64,000 bases of DNA from positions 1,116,001 to 1,180,000 of the forward strand of contig NZ_JAERSE020000001.1 of NCBI RefSeq assembly GCF_016735585.2, in the 5' to 3' direction. Positions 52,912 to 61,829 of this stretch are shown in pieces. The position numbers and the translations under genes were made by a program. Numbering within the stretch: position 1 is the first letter of the stretch; every line of letters starts with the position of its first letter. This DNA comes from Chryseobacterium tagetis (GTDB lineage Bacteria; Bacteroidota; Bacteroidia; Flavobacteriales; Weeksellaceae). The notes under the pieces were generated by a model. The model worked only from the letters and a program-made list of their open reading frames with translations. It was not told where the DNA came from and did not search any database.

Positions 52912-53118
52912 TTATACGCATAGCATTATTTCGCACGGATCCTGTGGTGGAGCTTCTCCGCAAACAATGTCAAACGAACCGCAGCTGCTTGAGTCACCTG
53001 TTCCCCATCCCCACTGAAGCACACACGTCTGTGGATTTTTACATCTTACCATTCCTTTAGCAATTCCCCCCTGAATTGATCTCATTTCACTGCGTGAAAC
53101 TTTTTTTAATTTTTTCAT
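52912..53118 (-). CDS. Double-glycine leader, cysteine-rich peptide (bacteriocin-like)
   Basis: A 68-residue peptide. The leader KKLKKVSRSEMRSIQGG ends in Gly-Gly at residues 17-18, the site cut by peptidase-containing ABC transporters (C39 type) in bacteriocin-like precursors. Bacteroidota carry many short proteins with leaders like K-K-L-x-R-x-E-x-K-x-I-x-G-G. The mature 50-residue core has six cysteines with spacing C-x5-C-x13-C-x6-C-x8-C-x4-C and a Gly/Trp segment WGWGTG. No transporter, maturase or immunity gene is next to it, so it is an orphan precursor whose activity is unknown. A terminator follows at once. Confidence 0.7.
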   Translation of the reverse strand: MKKLKKVSRSEMRSIQGGIAKGMVRCKNPQTCVLQWGWGTGDSSSCGSFDIVCGEAPPQDPCEIMLCV

Positions 53119-53295
53119 GATTTATTTTTGATTAGTTTGAGTGATAAATGTATAAAAATATTTTCAGGAAAAAAGGGTTTTAGTGAAAATATTTCATTTT
53201 TTGATGAATTATTTTCATCAAAACCTTTATACTTACTTTGCCTTCAATTTTTTTTGTTTATTTCTTAAGATTTCTAGTAAACAAACTTAAAAAAT

Positions 53296-53327
53296 AAAGC
53301 CTGAGAAAAACTCAGGCTTTATTTTTT
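53296..53327. terminator. Terminator after hsdR
   Basis: AAAGCCTGAG/CTCAGGCTTT is a perfect 10-bp stem with A/T tracts on both sides, ending the restriction operon on the minus strand. Confidence 0.85.
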
Positions 53328-53344
53328 ATCATAAAATCATTTTT

Positions 53345-56300
53345 CTATATGCTAATAACTTGTTTTATCGTATTAAAAAATGCCTGATAAAAAGAAGAAT
53401 CCTGAGCATAGAGTTTATACAGTTCGAGTTCTTGCTTTCTCTGTTGCGCCATCACATCATCAAGAATTTTCTTTAAAGCCAATTCTCTGTTTTGGTCATC
53501 AACATTTTGTGCAACTTTCATTTCAAAATCAGGGTGCGCCTGTACAGATTTGCTTAAAGACAAGAATTTTACCCTTTGATCTTCTGGTGTCGCTTCCCAA
53601 CCCTGAAACCATCTCTCATTAAAACCATTAATAATTGCGTCTAGCTCATCTTTTTCTTCTTCTCCGTGAGCACCTCTAGCATTAGGATTTTGAGGTCTTA
53701 GTTCTGTTTCTTCATCATCCAGATTAATAGAAACATTAAGCTTGGTACGTTCTAATCCATAAGTTGAGAGATCAACAGACTCAAGCAATTCATCCAGCAA
53801 ATCTGATTGCGTATCTTTTACCGCCATTTTAGGAATCAGGAATTTCAGAAACCAGAATAATGATTCCCAGCCTGTATATTTAAAATCTACTGATAACAGA
53901 GAAGCCACTTGTCCATAAATCTTTACAAACTGCTTCGCTTTAATTTTATAATCTGCTTTTTGTTTATCATCCAAGTCTAGTTCATCCGCAAATCTTTTAG
54001 CAGAAACATCAATAATGGGACTTAAAAGTTGTGCATCTGCACCTTTAAAATATTTCTCATTAAAATCATCTACTTCCGATTGTTCATAGATTCCGGAATC
54101 GTCCAAACTATCTTTCAGTTCGTGCAGTACATTAATATCTGTAGCACCGCTCAGGCTGGTTGCCGTGTAAAATGGATCAAATGATTTCTGAATATCTTCA
54201 ATAGAGTTAAAGAAATCCAAAACAAATAAATCCTCTGTCTTTTTATTGAGTTTATTGGCAGAACGGTTTAATCGTGATAAAGTCTGTACTGCCAATACAC
54301 CTTGTAGTTTTTTATCTACATACATTACCGAAAGTTTCGGCTGGTCAAATCCTGTCAGATATTTATTCGCAACTACAAGCATTCGGTATTCATCGGTATC
54401 AAACTGGTCTTTGGTTTCACTCTCAGAAAAACCATTCATTTGAGCTTCTGTATATTTAATACCATCAACTTCTTTTTCTCCCGAAAAGGCAATCACAATT
54501 TTAAATGGATTTCCTCTTTTAGCCAACAGCTGGTTCAAAGCCTGATAGTATCGGATGGCTGATTCGATGCTTTGCGTTACTACCATTGCTTTGGCTTTAC
54601 CGCTTAGCTTTTTCTGATTGACCACAGCACTGGTAAAATGATCCAGCATAATCTCGGCTTTCGTGCCAATAGTCTGTTTATGTTTTTCTACATATGCTTT
54701 CAATTTTTTCTGCGCTTTGGAAGTATCAAACAATGGATTATCTTCTATAGACTTTTCCAGCTCATAATAGCTTTTATAAGTCGTATAATTAGCCAAAACA
54801 TCTAAGATAAACCCTTCTTCAATCGCCTGTTTCATAGAATACAGATGAAATGGTTTAAATGAACCATCCTCCTGCTTCACTCCAAACTTCTCCAAAGTCG
54901 AATTTTTAGGAGTAGCTGTAAAAGCAAAATAAGAAGCATTTTTGGTCATCTTTCTCGCGTGCATTGCTTGCAGCATCATATCCTGATAGTCTTCAGCATC
55001 TACATCTTCACCTTTGTTGCCAATGGCTTCATTCAGTTTATCTGCTGAACTTCCTGATTGCGAACTATGCGCTTCATCAATAATCACTGCAAATTGCTTT
55101 CCTGTCATATCTGCAATTCCATCGATGATAAAAGGAAACTTTTGAATCGTTGTAATAATAATCCTTTTCCCATTTTCCAAAGCCGATTTTAAATCAGCAG
55201 CTTTATAGGCCGGCGCCACAATATTTTTTACTTCTGAAAACTCCTTGATATTATCTCTCAACTGTTTGTCTAGTAATCTTCGGTCAGTTACTACAATCAC
55301 CGAATCAAAGAGTGGTTGATTCACCGATTTATTTCCAGCTACGGCTTCATTTTTCGGATAAGCTTCTATGAGTTGATATGCCAACCAGGTAATCGAATTG
55401 GATTTTCCCGAACCCGCACTGTGCTGAATGAGATAAGTTTTTCCAGCACCGTTTTGTGAAGTATCTTTTAACAGCCCTCGAACCACATCTAGCTGGTGGT
55501 AACGTGGAAAGTATAACGTTTTCTTGCTCAAAGCATCATTTTCACCTCCATCAAAACGCACAAAATGCTGAATAATATTGGCAACACTTTCCCTCTTCAA
55601 AATATCCTGCCAGAAATAGGTCGTCTTATGACCAAATGGATTGGGTGGATTGCCCTTACCATAATTATCTCCCAGATTGAAAGGCAGAAAGAAAGTCTTG
55701 GCACCATCCAGCTTGGTGGTCATATAGATTTCGTCTGTATCTACTGCAAAATGTACGATACATCTACCAAAGTTCAATAGAGGCTGTGTAGTATCTCTTT
55801 TATTTTTATATTGATTGACACCGTGAACTTTTGCATTCTGACCCGTCCAGCGGTTCTTCAATTCTATGGTGGAAATGGGAATACCATTGATAAAAATTAC
55901 CATATCGATTTCCTCCAGAGGATTGGAAACCGAATACCGCAATTGCCTTGTCACACTGAACTGGTTCTTTTCAAAATTATCTTTGATACTCTGACTGCTA
56001 TTTTGCAAAGGCGCCACATAAAACAACGTAAAATGCGCATCATCTACCGCTAAACCTTTTCTCAACAACCTGAGAATGCCATACTTCTTTACAAGCTTAT
56101 CGAAACGGTCAAGAATTTTTATTTTCCAGTCGCTTTGGCGTTTGAGTTTTTCCAGCTCTTCTGATTGTGTCTGCTCCAGAAAATCCCAAAAGCGCACCTC
56201 ATCCAAACCATATCTTGGGTTGTAATCTGATGGGTTGCCGATGCGATAACCATTACCTGCATATGTAGCGGTAGGCTCAGCAACAGTTCCGTTTTTTATA

Positions 56301-56374
56301 TCTTCGGTCGAAATACCACAGAGCGCTTTTTCTATGGCAGTTTCAAGTGCGAGTTCGTTAGTTTTACTGGTCAT
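53345..56374 (-). CDS. hsdR: Type I restriction endonuclease subunit R
   Basis: A 1009-residue motor-nuclease of a type I restriction system, which cuts unmodified DNA after ATP-driven translocation. The N-terminal nuclease domain has the PD-(D/E)xK core with Asp157 (EEIDMVIF) and E171-x-K173 (ISTIELKN). The helicase part has the Walker A loop HSAGSGKSNS at about 318-327, DEAH in VIIDEAHSSQSG, and FTATPKNS, followed by RecA domain 2 (QTLSRLNR) and the HsdR C-terminal helical region. It overlaps the DUF262 gene upstream by 11 bases and is the last gene of the operon. Confidence 0.93.
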   Translation of the reverse strand: MTSKTNELALETAIEKALCGISTEDIKNGTVAEPTATYAGNGYRIGNPSDYNPRYGLDEVRFWDFLEQTQSEELEKLKRQSDWKIKILDRFDKLVKKYGILRLLRKGLAVDDAHFTLFYVAPLQNSSQSIKDNFEKNQFSVTRQLRYSVSNPLEEIDMVIFINGIPISTIELKNRWTGQNAKVHGVNQYKNKRDTTQPLLNFGRCIVHFAVDTDEIYMTTKLDGAKTFFLPFNLGDNYGKGNPPNPFGHKTTYFWQDILKRESVANIIQHFVRFDGGENDALSKKTLYFPRYHQLDVVRGLLKDTSQNGAGKTYLIQHSAGSGKSNSITWLAYQLIEAYPKNEAVAGNKSVNQPLFDSVIVVTDRRLLDKQLRDNIKEFSEVKNIVAPAYKAADLKSALENGKRIIITTIQKFPFIIDGIADMTGKQFAVIIDEAHSSQSGSSADKLNEAIGNKGEDVDAEDYQDMMLQAMHARKMTKNASYFAFTATPKNSTLEKFGVKQEDGSFKPFHLYSMKQAIEEGFILDVLANYTTYKSYYELEKSIEDNPLFDTSKAQKKLKAYVEKHKQTIGTKAEIMLDHFTSAVVNQKKLSGKAKAMVVTQSIESAIRYYQALNQLLAKRGNPFKIVIAFSGEKEVDGIKYTEAQMNGFSESETKDQFDTDEYRMLVVANKYLTGFDQPKLSVMYVDKKLQGVLAVQTLSRLNRSANKLNKKTEDLFVLDFFNSIEDIQKSFDPFYTATSLSGATDINVLHELKDSLDDSGIYEQSEVDDFNEKYFKGADAQLLSPIIDVSAKRFADELDLDDKQKADYKIKAKQFVKIYGQVASLLSVDFKYTGWESLFWFLKFLIPKMAVKDTQSDLLDELLESVDLSTYGLERTKLNVSINLDDEETELRPQNPNARGAHGEEEKDELDAIINGFNERWFQGWEATPEDQRVKFLSLSKSVQAHPDFEMKVAQNVDDQNRELALKKILDDVMAQQRKQELELYKLYAQDSSFYQAFFNTIKQVISI

Positions 56375-58184
56375 TAAGATTTATAGGCTTATTATTAAAC
56401 TTCCACGTTTCAAAAACTAAATTTAGTAATTTCTCCTGTCTTTGATTAATAGATTCTTTATCCCATTTTTTAAATTCAAAACCGTAATCACTTTTAAATC
56501 TATTCACAGCAGTGTTTGCACCTATCTGAAATTCATCGTCAAGAAGTTGAGTAGAAATAATTCCAGAATTTTTATACTCATTTTGTTTCTTTTCAAACCA
56601 ATCGTTACTCAAATCATTGAAATTATTGACTGCTTGATTTATTGTTGACTCAATCAAAGTAACGTTTCCTAAACGATATACGTAATTAGAATAATCGTGT
56701 TTACTTTCAAATTCCTCAGTTAAAACATCATTCTTTGGAGTTTGAGGTAATATATGTTCAATTTGTAAATTATACAGATAATCTTTTCCTTTTATCGGAA
56801 AATTAGATTTTGATAATATTGTATTCTCAATCATTCCCAATACATATCTTTCTCTGTAAAGTGGACTATAATGATAGTGAGTTAAAGTTGGGAATTTAAC
56901 TAAAAATTCACCTAACCTTTCTTTGATATAAGGTACCATATTTTGTTCGATAACTTCTGCGACCTCATCAATAGTATTTTTATTTCTGAGTTTTATTGCC
57001 CATCTGGTAAATTGATTTTCATTATTTTTCGCTTGAATTCCTAAACTCACACTATAAAAAAAGAAACTTTCTATTTGCTTGCCTAAATACTCAATAACAT
57101 CTGTAGTTGCTCTTTCATTAAGTGCCATCAATAGGATGAGATGTTGTCTCGATTTATATTTATTAATAAATCCTATGTTGGTAATATTAGGATATTCTCC
57201 ACCGTCTTTTACTAATTCTGTTGCAATAACTAAATCCGAATACCTTTTAGACATTTTTTTTAACTCCTTAGCAAAAATAAGTGGTTGAGTTTCATACTTA
57301 GTATCATTTCTACCTCTTTCAGATAAAAACCATTTATAAATATCATCTTCTCTTAGAATTCCATCATAGTATCTGGACATTAAAAAATATCTAAGAAATC
57401 GTAAAGGCGTGTTGTCTTCTTTACATTTTTGAAGATTATGAACTATATCTTTCCATATATCCTTTATGTGATTAAAATCCGCAGGTTTAGCTTTACTAAA
57501 CAAAAGATTTTTCACCAAATCCATTGCATTGAGCCCAGCTCCCCTTTGATTAATTGTTTCGAAAATCTTTAATGCACTACTTAAATTTTCTGATTCAATT
57601 AGAACTAATTCTATTTTAGTGAGAAAATATTTTGCATAGTTCGTTATTGCCTCAACGCTATCATTTAAATAAGTCTCTAAATGATTCTTGATTTTATAGT
57701 AGGCTTGCTCCATCTTAATAATCGAAGGAGACTTCAAATCAGTGAAATCCGTTTTAGAAATTAATGATTCCAAATAACCTTTACTTTCTTCATACTGCAA
57801 TTCTAACCGCATTTGAGTTTCATCACTATCCATATCAAAATCAGATAGAAGTTCCTCAATATTTTTAAGATATTGCTCTTGCTTTCTGTCTAAATCAACT
57901 TCTTGTAATAAATCACGAAAGGCACATAAAGTGAGAATTATTGTAGTAAGTCTCTGTTGTCCATCTATAACATCAAACTTTTCTTTATTAGCTACAATAA
58001 TTATTGACCCAATGAAGTAACCTTTTTGTTTTGTTACGTCTTCATCGTATTCATTATCTATATCTATCAGAAACTGTTCTACCTGATCTTCTGGTTTCCA
58101 AACATATTCTCTTTGATAATCCGGGACTATAAAGAAATAATCTTTTAATTTTGATATACTTTTAACTTGTGCGTCTATTTCCAT
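56364..58184 (-). CDS. DUF262/DUF1524 protein (GmrSD-like) inside the type I RM operon
   Basis: A 606-residue soluble protein with the two halves of the GmrS-GmrD family: DUF262 at the N-terminus, with YQREYVWK (23-30) and DGQQRLTT (74-81), which bind a nucleotide, and DUF1524 (HNH-like) with IEHILPQ at about residues 475-481 and YRLGNVTLIESTINQAVNN further on. GmrSD enzymes cut DNA bearing modified bases, and single-chain relatives such as BrxU and SspE occur in defence islands. Here it is nested between hsdS-side genes and hsdR, starts within the previous stop codon (TAATG), and overlaps hsdR by 11 bases. Whether it acts on modified phage DNA is inference. Confidence 0.82.
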   Translation of the reverse strand: MEIDAQVKSISKLKDYFFIVPDYQREYVWKPEDQVEQFLIDIDNEYDEDVTKQKGYFIGSIIIVANKEKFDVIDGQQRLTTIILTLCAFRDLLQEVDLDRKQEQYLKNIEELLSDFDMDSDETQMRLELQYEESKGYLESLISKTDFTDLKSPSIIKMEQAYYKIKNHLETYLNDSVEAITNYAKYFLTKIELVLIESENLSSALKIFETINQRGAGLNAMDLVKNLLFSKAKPADFNHIKDIWKDIVHNLQKCKEDNTPLRFLRYFLMSRYYDGILREDDIYKWFLSERGRNDTKYETQPLIFAKELKKMSKRYSDLVIATELVKDGGEYPNITNIGFINKYKSRQHLILLMALNERATTDVIEYLGKQIESFFFYSVSLGIQAKNNENQFTRWAIKLRNKNTIDEVAEVIEQNMVPYIKERLGEFLVKFPTLTHYHYSPLYRERYVLGMIENTILSKSNFPIKGKDYLYNLQIEHILPQTPKNDVLTEEFESKHDYSNYVYRLGNVTLIESTINQAVNNFNDLSNDWFEKKQNEYKNSGIISTQLLDDEFQIGANTAVNRFKSDYGFEFKKWDKESINQRQEKLLNLVFETWKFNNKPINLNDQ

Positions 58185-58963
58185 TATCTATAAGTTCTTT
58201 TTACAACAATTCTATAATCTGGTTTCCAATCTGTATTTTCACACGCGGTGATTATTCTATTATCATTATAATGTTCACTATCTGCTTTTCTGTCTTGTTG
58301 TACTTTTTCCAATTTAAGATAAACATTTGAGTCTTCTATTTCTTTTAATGAAAACTTCGTTTGTGAATGGTTATGACAACATACTAATACTCGCCAGGGC
58401 TGAGAATGTATAGTATGAAAATCTACAAATTCAGGAAGTCTTTTATTTTCATATATATTTTTAACAATCAATGGTCTCACAATTGAACAACCAAGTTGTT
58501 GTTCATTATATTCTCTAGAGCATTTATCTCTTCCACGATGTAAAAAATTGTCAACACCATTATAAAAAAGATAATAAGGAATTGCTCCAAAATTTTCAAG
58601 TTCAGATAATAATTCCCATTGTTGTTTTTCTTTTTGAGCATAGAAAAGAGAATGATATCTTCTATCTTTTTTCAAAAGTTTTGCCTGTAAAGGATACCAA
58701 ATATATTGATCAATTTCAGTTTCGACAAACAGATCTATATCACTGCCTGTAATAGATTCTTTGTAACCTGATCTTGCATAAACATCAAAATTATTTAGAT
58801 AATTATTCTGATGATACTCCACAATATCGGCTATAATATCATTCGTGATTCCTTCTTCTTTATCGTTTAAACCTAGAGAATGTTTTCGACAGATTCTTTT
58901 CCAAACCTTATCTGCTATTTCTTCAAAAAGTTGACAGCGAAGAGACATTGCTAGAAAACTCAT
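58184..58963 (-). CDS. DUF6615-like putative PD-(D/E)xK nuclease
   Basis: A 259-residue soluble protein. The region ITGSDIDLF (Asp75, Asp77) followed about 16 residues later by YPLQAKLL (Gln93-x-Lys95) resembles a PD-(D/E)xK nuclease core in which QxK replaces ExK. IPYYLFYNG at about residue 128 and the N-terminal KEEGITND match what I recall of DUF6615 proteins (E-E-x-I-T-D, Q-A-K, L-Y-I-F-Y); this assignment is from memory. It begins 24 bases after the DUF4917 stop and ends on the DUF262 start. If active it would add a second nuclease to the restriction locus. Confidence 0.55.
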   Translation of the reverse strand: MSFLAMSLRCQLFEEIADKVWKRICRKHSLGLNDKEEGITNDIIADIVEYHQNNYLNNFDVYARSGYKESITGSDIDLFVETEIDQYIWYPLQAKLLKKDRRYHSLFYAQKEKQQWELLSELENFGAIPYYLFYNGVDNFLHRGRDKCSREYNEQQLGCSIVRPLIVKNIYENKRLPEFVDFHTIHSQPWRVLVCCHNHSQTKFSLKEIEDSNVYLKLEKVQQDRKADSEHYNDNRIITACENTDWKPDYRIVVKRTYR

Positions 58964-58987
58964 AACTATTTATAATTCGTTTAAAAA

Positions 58988-60061
58988 TCACCTCCAAATA
59001 TTTGCTGTCTGTGCATTATACACATTCACTTTACAATCAAATTTATATTGAATATTTTTGATATGTTCTAAATCTGCTTCAGAATAAACTCCAATATAAA
59101 TACTAAATAGTTTTTCTCCAGACTGTGCACCACGCAATGAAGCTTTATTTACAGCGTCAATAATATGTTCATCATATTCACCAAAATTGAAACCGAAAGA
59201 AACCAAAGAACCTGTAATTTTAGACAAGCTCTCGTAACAGAATGTCAAATATCTATTATGGTAAATATGATTAAGCTTCTCAGTTCCGTTTCCTGCTGTG
59301 ACAAATATTGGATATTCTTTATTATCCATTCGTTCTTTAATGTTGTCTAGTAGATATTTACTATCTCTGTAAACTTCTTTCTCTATTTCTGTTCCTGTGT
59401 CAAAAATCGGGAGAGTTCCGTGTAAATAGTAAACAGTTTGCTCTTCTTTATACTTACCCCATAATAGTTCTCCAAATTCGGCATCTTCTCCTCTTCGGGT
59501 TTCTACCGGATTTAAATGTTCTCTCCCAAAACCATCTATTGAACTATGCGGATTATTTCTCATTAAAATCCAATACAAAAGCAAATCATAATTAGTAGAA
59601 AACACTTTTCCACCATTAGATAAATATTCCTGTAGGAAATTGTAACAAGATTGGCTTTCAGCATCAGGTACAGCAAAGACGTGTTCGGGATGTAAGGAAC
59701 TGACTGCTTCAATTAAACTTTCTTGTAGTCGTTGATTGGCGTCCTGCAATGCTTTTACCATTACTCCGGTATCATCAAATGTTTTGGCTATTTCGATAAA
59801 ATTATCAAGTTGTCTCATTACCAATTCGAAATTCTTGGTGTTGATAACTTCAAACAACTTTGATAAAGTAGCATCTTCTAATTTTTCAATAAAATCATAA
59901 AGCGCATTATAGGAAAATATTTTATGGTCGTACGCCATACTAAAACCATTTCCCATTATTAAATGTTTGGGATAAGATCTTTTATTTAGTTTTTTAATAA
60001 CTGATTGATAATCTTGAAGATCATCAAATTTAAAATCTTTAGGAATGTTGTCTTTTGCCAT
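58988..60061 (-). CDS. DUF4917 protein with SIR2-like motif set
   Basis: A 357-residue protein of the DUF4917 type. Motifs in order are IMGNGFSMAYD (GNGFS at 37-41), STNYDLLLYW (TNYD at 156-159), YYLHGTLP (LHG at 213-215) and SFGFNFGEYDEHI (289-299). The same order in SIR2 domains builds the NAD pocket (GAGxS, TTNYD, HG, GxSxxD), so a SIR2-like NAD-binding or NADase role is suggested but not shown. A Lys-rich N-terminus precedes the domain. It lies 30 bases after the gene at 60092-60544 and 24 bases before the DUF6615-like gene, in the middle of the restriction operon. Confidence 0.72.
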   Translation of the reverse strand: MAKDNIPKDFKFDDLQDYQSVIKKLNKRSYPKHLIMGNGFSMAYDHKIFSYNALYDFIEKLEDATLSKLFEVINTKNFELVMRQLDNFIEIAKTFDDTGVMVKALQDANQRLQESLIEAVSSLHPEHVFAVPDAESQSCYNFLQEYLSNGGKVFSTNYDLLLYWILMRNNPHSSIDGFGREHLNPVETRRGEDAEFGELLWGKYKEEQTVYYLHGTLPIFDTGTEIEKEVYRDSKYLLDNIKERMDNKEYPIFVTAGNGTEKLNHIYHNRYLTFCYESLSKITGSLVSFGFNFGEYDEHIIDAVNKASLRGAQSGEKLFSIYIGVYSEADLEHIKNIQYKFDCKVNVYNAQTANIWR

Positions 60062-60091
60062 AAGTTAATTTTCGTTTCTTGGTTATCATTT

Positions 60092-60544
60092 TTAGTTTAT
60101 ATACTTTTTCAATTTCTCTCTAATAATCTTCTCATCTTCATCTTTATTCCTCAACAACCGTTTCCCATTCGTATGAGCAAATTCCGAATAATCAAACTCA
60201 ATTAATTCCAATTCATTTCTGGGTATTTCAAGCGGTTCAGCTTTGGTTTGCAACCGCTTCTTCTCGGCTTTGGGCTGTATCTGTGTTCTTTTTTCTCTTC
60301 CAAAAAACCAATTTGTGTTTTTTGTTTTTCTTTCAGCAATTAGATGGGGTAAAAGATGTAGCTCGTTTCGCTCATCCAACTGTCGTAAAACTTTCCTGAT
60401 GGGCAAACCGTTTTTCTCATCCTTAGAAAAGATATTTGCCTCAATGAAGTAGGGCATCAAATCTTTCGCAGGAATTATGGATACTGATGGATTATTGTAA
60501 AAATAATCTTTAACCACTTTTTGAATTGCTCTCACCTTTTCCAT
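60092..60544 (-). CDS. Small basic protein following hsdS
   Basis: A 150-residue, highly charged protein. The N-terminal half (KVRAIQKVVKDYFYNNPSVSI to IRKVLRQLDERNELHLLPHL) is helical with the outline of a winged helix, as if it binds DNA; a basic Lys/Arg-rich linker (QPKAEKKRLQTKAEPLE) and an acidic-basic tail follow. I do not recognise a named family. Similar small genes occur next to hsdS in other Bacteroidota restriction loci as I recall, so it may be a regulator or accessory factor. It begins 7 bases after hsdS stops. Confidence 0.6.
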   Translation of the reverse strand: MEKVRAIQKVVKDYFYNNPSVSIIPAKDLMPYFIEANIFSKDEKNGLPIRKVLRQLDERNELHLLPHLIAERKTKNTNWFFGREKRTQIQPKAEKKRLQTKAEPLEIPRNELELIEFDYSEFAHTNGKRLLRNKDEDEKIIREKLKKYIN

Positions 60545-60551
60545 TGTTCCT

Positions 60552-61826
60552 TTAATTAATTTTCACCTTCCCCGTCACCACCTGATCAATCAGCACCGTT
60601 TTATACTCCTTCAGCTTTTCTATTTCCTGCTCTTTTAACGTTATGGCTTTAGCGATTTTTGCTTCTATGTCTTCTAGGTAGATTACTATTTGTGTTTGTT
60701 CTGCTAATGGAGAAATTGGAAAATAAAAGTTTTTTAAATTTTGGAAATTTAATCCTTCTCGTCCTCCTCCTTGTTGCTGGAAGAATACTTGGAACTGACC
60801 TAAAGAAGAACTTAGTAATAAATTTAAGTAGTTCGGGTAGATATTTTTAGGCCTTACTATACATACGTGCTGATTCACATTAGCTTCAAAATCATATTTA
60901 AAAATATTACAACGTCCAATTGAGCCCCCTGTTATATTTAAAAGAATATCATTCTTTTGAACCTTACTATTTGACATTTCTCTATGTGTTTTTTCAGCAA
61001 TGTAAGCAACATTCCCAAATTCAAAACGGTCAAAGTAGACGTTTTGACTTCTTAGTAATGGAATACCTTCATCTAAATAAGTAGTTGCTCCTCCCGACGG
61101 TGTAATTCCACTTCCTATTTTGCTTGCGTGATACTTCAACTTCCTCACCTCCCAATGTTCCGGAATTTCCCCAATCCAATCCACACCGCTATCTTTCATC
61201 GCTACGGTAGCATCCAAACCTTTGGTTACGGCTTCCTGTATCAGGATTTGTCGGCGTTCTTTGAGCAGCTCTATTTCTTTTTGGCGGATGCCAATGGTCT
61301 GGTCTATCTTGGCAGTTTTATTATCAAGAAATTCGGCAATGGCTTGTTGTTCATCAAATGATGGTACAACCAGATGAGAGTCTGCCAAATCACTATAATT
61401 AATTGTCTGTCTTACTCCAGCACCTAACGTTTTCATAAAAACAATATCATACATTCTAAGAAGCCATCTGTAATAATTTTTGTTTAATCCTTTTTTACTT
61501 TGTAGAATAATATAACCCGAACTCACGACAACATTAATTGTTGATAGCCCAATTCGTAAGCTTTTTAAGTCATAATTCATATTAAGTGGATTCAACAGAA
61601 ATTCTCCTTCGTTTAAAACTTGGTAAGATAATTTTGTTGCTTCTGTAATCTTTTCATCATCTTTATAAACAACTTCTCCAAAACTTATAGAACCAGAATT
61701 TAAAGAAGCATCCGTAATTTTTCTTTTCTCTTTAAAGAGTCTTTTAAATCTTACAACTTCCCATCCCTCAGGAATTTCCCTAATCCAATCTGCACCGCTG
61801 TCTTTATAGGCTTCGTATCTTTTCAT
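60552..61826 (-). CDS. hsdS: Type I restriction specificity subunit S
   Basis: A 424-residue specificity subunit that chooses the DNA target of the type I methyltransferase/endonuclease. It has the usual pseudo-symmetric layout: first target-recognition domain after KDSGADWIREIPEGWEV, a central conserved helix pair (EQQAIAEFLDNKTAKIDQTIG, KEIELLKERRQILIQEAVTKGLD), a second domain after KDSGVDWIGEIPEHWEV, and a final conserved helix (LEDIEAKIAKAITLKEQEIEKLKEYKTVLIDQVVTGKVKI). The two half-repeats at DNA level could allow domain exchange. It begins 3 bases after hsdM. Confidence 0.92.
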   Translation of the reverse strand: MKRYEAYKDSGADWIREIPEGWEVVRFKRLFKEKRKITDASLNSGSISFGEVVYKDDEKITEATKLSYQVLNEGEFLLNPLNMNYDLKSLRIGLSTINVVVSSGYIILQSKKGLNKNYYRWLLRMYDIVFMKTLGAGVRQTINYSDLADSHLVVPSFDEQQAIAEFLDNKTAKIDQTIGIRQKEIELLKERRQILIQEAVTKGLDATVAMKDSGVDWIGEIPEHWEVRKLKYHASKIGSGITPSGGATTYLDEGIPLLRSQNVYFDRFEFGNVAYIAEKTHREMSNSKVQKNDILLNITGGSIGRCNIFKYDFEANVNQHVCIVRPKNIYPNYLNLLLSSSLGQFQVFFQQQGGGREGLNFQNLKNFYFPISPLAEQTQIVIYLEDIEAKIAKAITLKEQEIEKLKEYKTVLIDQVVTGKVKIN

Positions 61827-61829
61827 CTG

